A stretch of 7,848 nt of DNA, taken from an uncultured Porphyromonas sp. (GTDB lineage Bacteria > Bacteroidota > Bacteroidia > Bacteroidales > Porphyromonadaceae). The stretch spans positions 1-7,848 of the forward strand of contig UQDF01000075.1 of the NCBI GenBank assembly GCA_900539765.1, written 5' to 3'. Below the pieces are notes generated by a model. It was not told where the DNA came from and searched no databases. It was given only the letters and a program-made list of their open reading frames with translations. Shown here piece by piece: positions 5,440-7,848 of this stretch. Numbering within the stretch: position 1 is the first letter of the stretch; the number at the start of each line of letters is the position of its first letter. Made by a program: the position numbers and the translations under genes.

Positions 5440-6324
5440 TCAGCCGATGGTGTGGTTTGCTAATAGGGTTTGTATCAAAGTCTCTAGATCGGCATCGCTA
5501 CTAGAGAGGTGCATCACCTCCTTAGCCTTAAAGACGACGCTCTCGATACTCTTGACCTTCGTCGGAGAGCCTGATAGGCCGCACTGAGCTATGTCTGCGC
5601 CAGTACTCTCAGCCGTTAAGATGTCGATAGTCAGCTCCTCGGGATTGCGCTCGATGCGCTTGCGCCAGGTCTCGGGCAGCGTCTCTAGCTCTAGAGCCGA
5701 GGCTGCATACTTGTACTTCTGTACACGCTTAGCATTGCGCAGGCGGCAGGGTGCTGCGCTCCCCGTGACTGTCAGTAGGAGCGGCTTGTGCGTACGTACT
5801 GTCTCCACGCCATGCTCCAGACGGCGGGTGATGGTGAGCTGATCGCCCTCTATCTGGTCTATCTGCTCGCAGTAGGTAACCACGTTGATGCCAAGCTTCT
5901 CGCCCACCTGCGGACCCACCTGAGCGGTGTCGCCATCGATAGCCTGACGGCCACCGAGGATGAGGTCGGGCAGTCCATCCTTGTAGATATGACGTATAGC
6001 GCAGGCCAAAGCGTAGCTCGTGGCGAGCGTATCAGCCCCCGCGAAAGCTCTATCGGTCAGCAGGTAACCGTGGTCAGCGCCACGATAGAGCGCCTCACGG
6101 ATGATCTCAGCAGCACGGGGAGGACCCATGGTGAGTACGGAGACACGGCAGTCGGGGTTCTGCTCCTTGATGCGGAGTGCCTGCTCGAGCGCGTTTAGAT
6201 CCTCGGGGTTAAAGATAGCGTCGAGGGCGGCACGGTTCACAGTGCCGTCAGCCTTCATAGCATCTTTGCCGACATTACGTGTGTCGGGGACTTGCTTGGC
6301 AAGTACGATGATATCTTTGATCAT
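5440..6324 (-). CDS. etfB: Electron transfer flavoprotein beta subunit, bifurcating-type motif
   Basis: EtfB is the partner of EtfA; in bifurcating ETFs it holds the FAD that accepts NADH electrons and splits them. The 294-residue protein shows the family landmarks in order: KQVPDT (10-15), N-P-E-D-L-N-A-L-E-Q-A-L-R (39-51), V-L-T-M-G-P-P (63-69), ALYRGAD-HGYLLTDRAFAGADTLATS (78-103), GRQAIDGDTAQVGPQ (125-139) and G-L-S-G-S-P-T-K-V (249-257). The D-G-D-T-A-Q-V-G-P-Q segment is typical of bifurcating ETFs that work with butyryl-CoA dehydrogenase, unlike the D-D-D-C-N-Q-T-G form of mitochondrial ETF. This suggests NADH could reduce both an enoyl-CoA and a low-potential carrier such as ferredoxin; that function is inferred. 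It follows tsaB by 20 nt. The ATG at 6324 is the only start that preserves the N-terminal K-D-I-I-V-L-A-K strand. Confidence 0.96.
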   Translation of the reverse strand: MIKDIIVLAKQVPDTRNVGKDAMKADGTVNRAALDAIFNPEDLNALEQALRIKEQNPDCRVSVLTMGPPRAAEIIREALYRGADHGYLLTDRAFAGADTLATSYALACAIRHIYKDGLPDLILGGRQAIDGDTAQVGPQVGEKLGINVVTYCEQIDQIEGDQLTITRRLEHGVETVRTHKPLLLTVTGSAAPCRLRNAKRVQKYKYAASALELETLPETWRKRIERNPEELTIDILTAESTGADIAQCGLSGSPTKVKSIESVVFKAKEVMHLSSSDADLETLIQTLLANHTIG

Positions 6325-6344
6325 ATTTAGGTCGTAGTTGTGGT

Positions 6345-7025
6345 TTATACTTGTTTAGATAGTTTGAGTCGCTCGAGGACTTTGTTTTGTCCCACGACCG
6401 CCTTGTAAGGCTTGACATAGTTCGGCTCCCAGTAGGCGGTGTCGACATATTGCTCCCTCAGCCAGTAGCTGCGCGCTACGGTGGCGAGCGTCTCGGCCGT
6501 TGGTGGCGTGACGGCGGTACCTTCTACGGGCAGCGAACCGACGTAGACGATACGGCTCTCGGCGGGTGCGTGCCACTCTGATGAGATGGTGACAAAAGTT
6601 GCTTTGTCACGGGGTACCCCCTCAGCGTCGAAGGTCTGCTGGTAAGCGTTCCCATGCCCCGCATCGAGCAGAGTCACAGTCTCCCCAGCGTAGCTCGGCA
6701 AGCCTGCCAGCAGGAGCTGCAGGGTGGAGACGGCAATGAGCGGGATGCTTCGCCCGAAGGCTAGTCCCTTAGCGAGCGAGGCGCCTATGCGTAGTCCCGT
6801 GTAGGAACCTGGTCCATCGGTCGTTGCTATGGCTGCTATCTGGTAGCCATGCTCTTGGCACCAGCTGATAGCCTCCTTAGTATAGCTCCCGATGAGCGCG
6901 GCATTAGATATCTCGGTCTCTTGGTATACCTTATTATATAGTATCTGCTCGCTGTCGGTCACAGCGACGCTACACCCCTGTAGGGCGGTGTCGATAGCTA
7001 GGAGTACAGGTCTCGTTGCGTTCAT
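6345..7025 (-). CDS. tsaB: tRNA t6A biosynthesis protein TsaB
   Basis: TsaB is the scaffold/activator that joins TsaD (with TsaE) to place the threonylcarbamoyl group on A37 of ANN-decoding tRNAs. I use the ATG at 7025 (226 residues), 5 nt after the pdxH stop; a GTG at 7058 would add 11 unrelated residues and overlap pdxH. The ASKHA-fold start L-L-A-I-D-T-A (8-14) is followed by C-S-V-A-V (18-22), and the hallmark TDGPGSYTGLRIG spans 69-81. The helix after the first sheet reads EISNAALIGSYTKEAI (38-53) and has no metal-binding His pair, as expected for TsaB rather than TsaD. The C-terminus (Y-W-E-P-N-Y-V-K, about 198-205) matches the usual E-P-x-Y-x-K ending. tsaD, tsaE and tsaC are not in this window. 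Its place between pdxH and etfB looks like operon sharing rather than a functional link. Confidence 0.94.
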   Translation of the reverse strand: MNATRPVLLAIDTALQGCSVAVTDSEQILYNKVYQETEISNAALIGSYTKEAISWCQEHGYQIAAIATTDGPGSYTGLRIGASLAKGLAFGRSIPLIAVSTLQLLLAGLPSYAGETVTLLDAGHGNAYQQTFDAEGVPRDKATFVTISSEWHAPAESRIVYVGSLPVEGTAVTPPTAETLATVARSYWLREQYVDTAYWEPNYVKPYKAVVGQNKVLERLKLSKQV

Positions 7026-7030
7026 AAGCA

Positions 7031-7678
7031 CTAAGGTGCCAGACGATTGACAAGCCACGAGTTATCCTCCTGACGCTCATAGAGGAAGCGGTCGTGCAGA
7101 CGACTCGGACGCCCCTGCCAAAACTCTATGCGACTAGGCAATACGGCAAAGCCTCCCCAGTTGTCGGGGCGTGGCACCGTCTGCAGGGCAAACTTAGCAG
7201 CCTCCTTGGCAAAGTGCGTATAGATGTAGTTGCGGTCAGGTATCGGGTGGCTCTGTGGGGATATACGTGCACCGACACGACTCTTGTAGGGGCGTGTGGC
7301 GAAGTACTGATCACTGATCTCAGGCTCTAGATGCCGTACCGTACCCTCAACATGTATCTGTCGCTCCAGCTCGTGCCAGAGGAAGGTGAGACTGACGTGT
7401 GGGTTGGCAGCCATCTGCTGACCCTTACGGCTCTCGTAGTTGCTGTAGAAGATAAACTCCTCACCGAGGAGCTCCTTGAGCAGTACAGTACGCGAGCTAG
7501 GATGCCCGTCGGGCGTACTGGTGCAGACCAGTACCGCCGTAGGCTCTAGGACCTTGGGATCGTCCACAGCCTCTTGTAGCCACAGCCTAACTAGCTCAAA
7601 GGGATCGTCCGTCAGATCCTTACGACTGAGGCTCCTGCGGCCGTAGTCACGTCGTATGTCTTCGTAATGTAGATCCAT
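7031..7678 (-). CDS. pdxH: Pyridoxine/pyridoxamine 5'-phosphate oxidase
   Basis: PdxH uses FMN and oxygen to turn PNP or PMP into pyridoxal 5'-phosphate. I choose the ATG at 7678 (MDLHYEDIRRDYGRRSL, 215 residues; E. coli has 218). A GTG at 7735 would add 19 residues without family character and would sit almost on the predicted transcription start. The FMN segment R-T-V-L-L-K (63-68), FYSNYESRKGQQM (77-89) and Q107 are present. Y125 and R129 lie in DQYFATRPYKSRVGARISPQ (123-142). The signature IEFWQGRPSRLHDR (184-197) carries Arg193 and His195, equivalent to the catalytic Arg197/His199 of E. coli. The protein ends in the canonical R-L-A-P. It is the first gene of the apparent five-gene run. 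An oxygen-using oxidase in a probable anaerobe is a mild curiosity but common in Bacteroidales. Confidence 0.96.
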   Translation of the reverse strand: MDLHYEDIRRDYGRRSLSRKDLTDDPFELVRLWLQEAVDDPKVLEPTAVLVCTSTPDGHPSSRTVLLKELLGEEFIFYSNYESRKGQQMAANPHVSLTFLWHELERQIHVEGTVRHLEPEISDQYFATRPYKSRVGARISPQSHPIPDRNYIYTHFAKEAAKFALQTVPRPDNWGGFAVLPSRIEFWQGRPSRLHDRFLYERQEDNSWLVNRLAP

Positions 7679-7746
7679 AACTGATAAGATGTTATAGTGA
7701 GGTGATGCAAAGCTCTTGACGAGTCCGCCCACCACTCATTCGCATA

Positions 7747-7754
7747 CAAAGATA
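7747..7754 (-). promoter_or_regulatory. Candidate -7 box for the pdxH-tsaB-etfBA-dehydrogenase run
   Basis: On the minus strand TATCTTTG (7754 to 7747) matches TAnnTTTG and is identical to the -7 box at 1322-1315. The start would fall near 7740, giving a leader of about 60 nt before the pdxH ATG at 7678. No TTG lies at the expected 19-21 nt upstream, so this is a half-supported promoter. Confidence 0.5.
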
Positions 7755-7826
7755 CAGAAATTCGCTCTTAATGGTTCCGATCTAGTGAACGCATCGCACA
7801 TTCCAGTGTCAAGTGCAACACACTTA

Positions 7827-7834
7827 CAAATGTA
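7827..7834 (-). promoter_or_regulatory. Second candidate -7 box upstream of pdxH
   Basis: On the minus strand TACATTTG (7834 to 7827) fits TAnnTTTG. Its -33 region would fall beyond the right edge of the window, so it cannot be tested here. It would give a leader of about 140 nt. It could instead belong to the end of a gene lying outside the window. Confidence 0.3.
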
Positions 7835-7848
7835 GGAAAAAAACTTCA

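Noticed and set aside
5788..6198. Plus-strand open frame of 136 codons opposite etfB
   Set aside because: It is fully antisense to the most conserved part of EtfB; codon constraint on etfB explains the lack of stops.
7835..7848. A-rich tract at the right edge that could be the T-tail of a terminator on the minus strand
   Set aside because: No stem can be seen because the window ends here, so a terminator cannot be supported.

Overview
The window looks like chromosomal DNA of an anaerobic Bacteroidales bacterium, most likely Porphyromonas, perhaps close to the asaccharolytica/uenonis group. This is inferred from moderate-to-high GC in the core genes, candidate promoters of the Bacteroidetes type (TAnnTTTG -7 box with TTG upstream), leaders without a clear Shine-Dalgarno, a Cys-Lys-Lys-Asp-Asp lipoprotein start, and an etfB-etfA-acyl-CoA dehydrogenase cluster of the kind butyrate-forming Porphyromonas need. 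All six real genes lie on the minus strand, so transcription runs from right to left.

Right to left: a promoter region (7679-7848) precedes a tight five-gene run, pdxH (PLP synthesis), tsaB (tRNA t6A modification), etfB, etfA (electron transfer flavoprotein) and a long acyl-CoA dehydrogenase. Gaps are only 5, 20, 40 and 21 nt, so they are probably co-transcribed. EtfB carries the GRQAIDGDTAQVGPQ motif associated with flavin-bifurcating ETFs. The last three genes therefore probably form a crotonyl-CoA/acyl-CoA reducing (or acyl-CoA oxidising) unit. PdxH and TsaB look like housekeeping passengers.

Beyond the dehydrogenase is a 351-nt gene-free stretch (2280-2630). It is almost entirely a structured repeat: two copies of a 117-bp unit about 94% identical, rich in palindromes built on GGACGCAC/GTGCGTCC plus CCCTACA, with 17-bp inverted ends. 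Then comes thyA (thymidylate synthase), with a 3 x 7-bp tandem repeat just upstream of its start codon. A degenerate, internally deleted copy of the same repeat lies downstream of thyA (1397-1470), and another relative lies at the left edge (49-114). thyA is thus bracketed by related repeats.

The left part holds a lower-GC lipoprotein gene with one bacterial Ig-like (BIG2-type) domain and an unrecognised C-terminal domain. It has its own well-formed promoter and a strong hairpin terminator. No tRNA, rRNA, CRISPR array, transposase or broken gene was found. The genes themselves are ordinary; the most unusual content is the palindromic repeat family.
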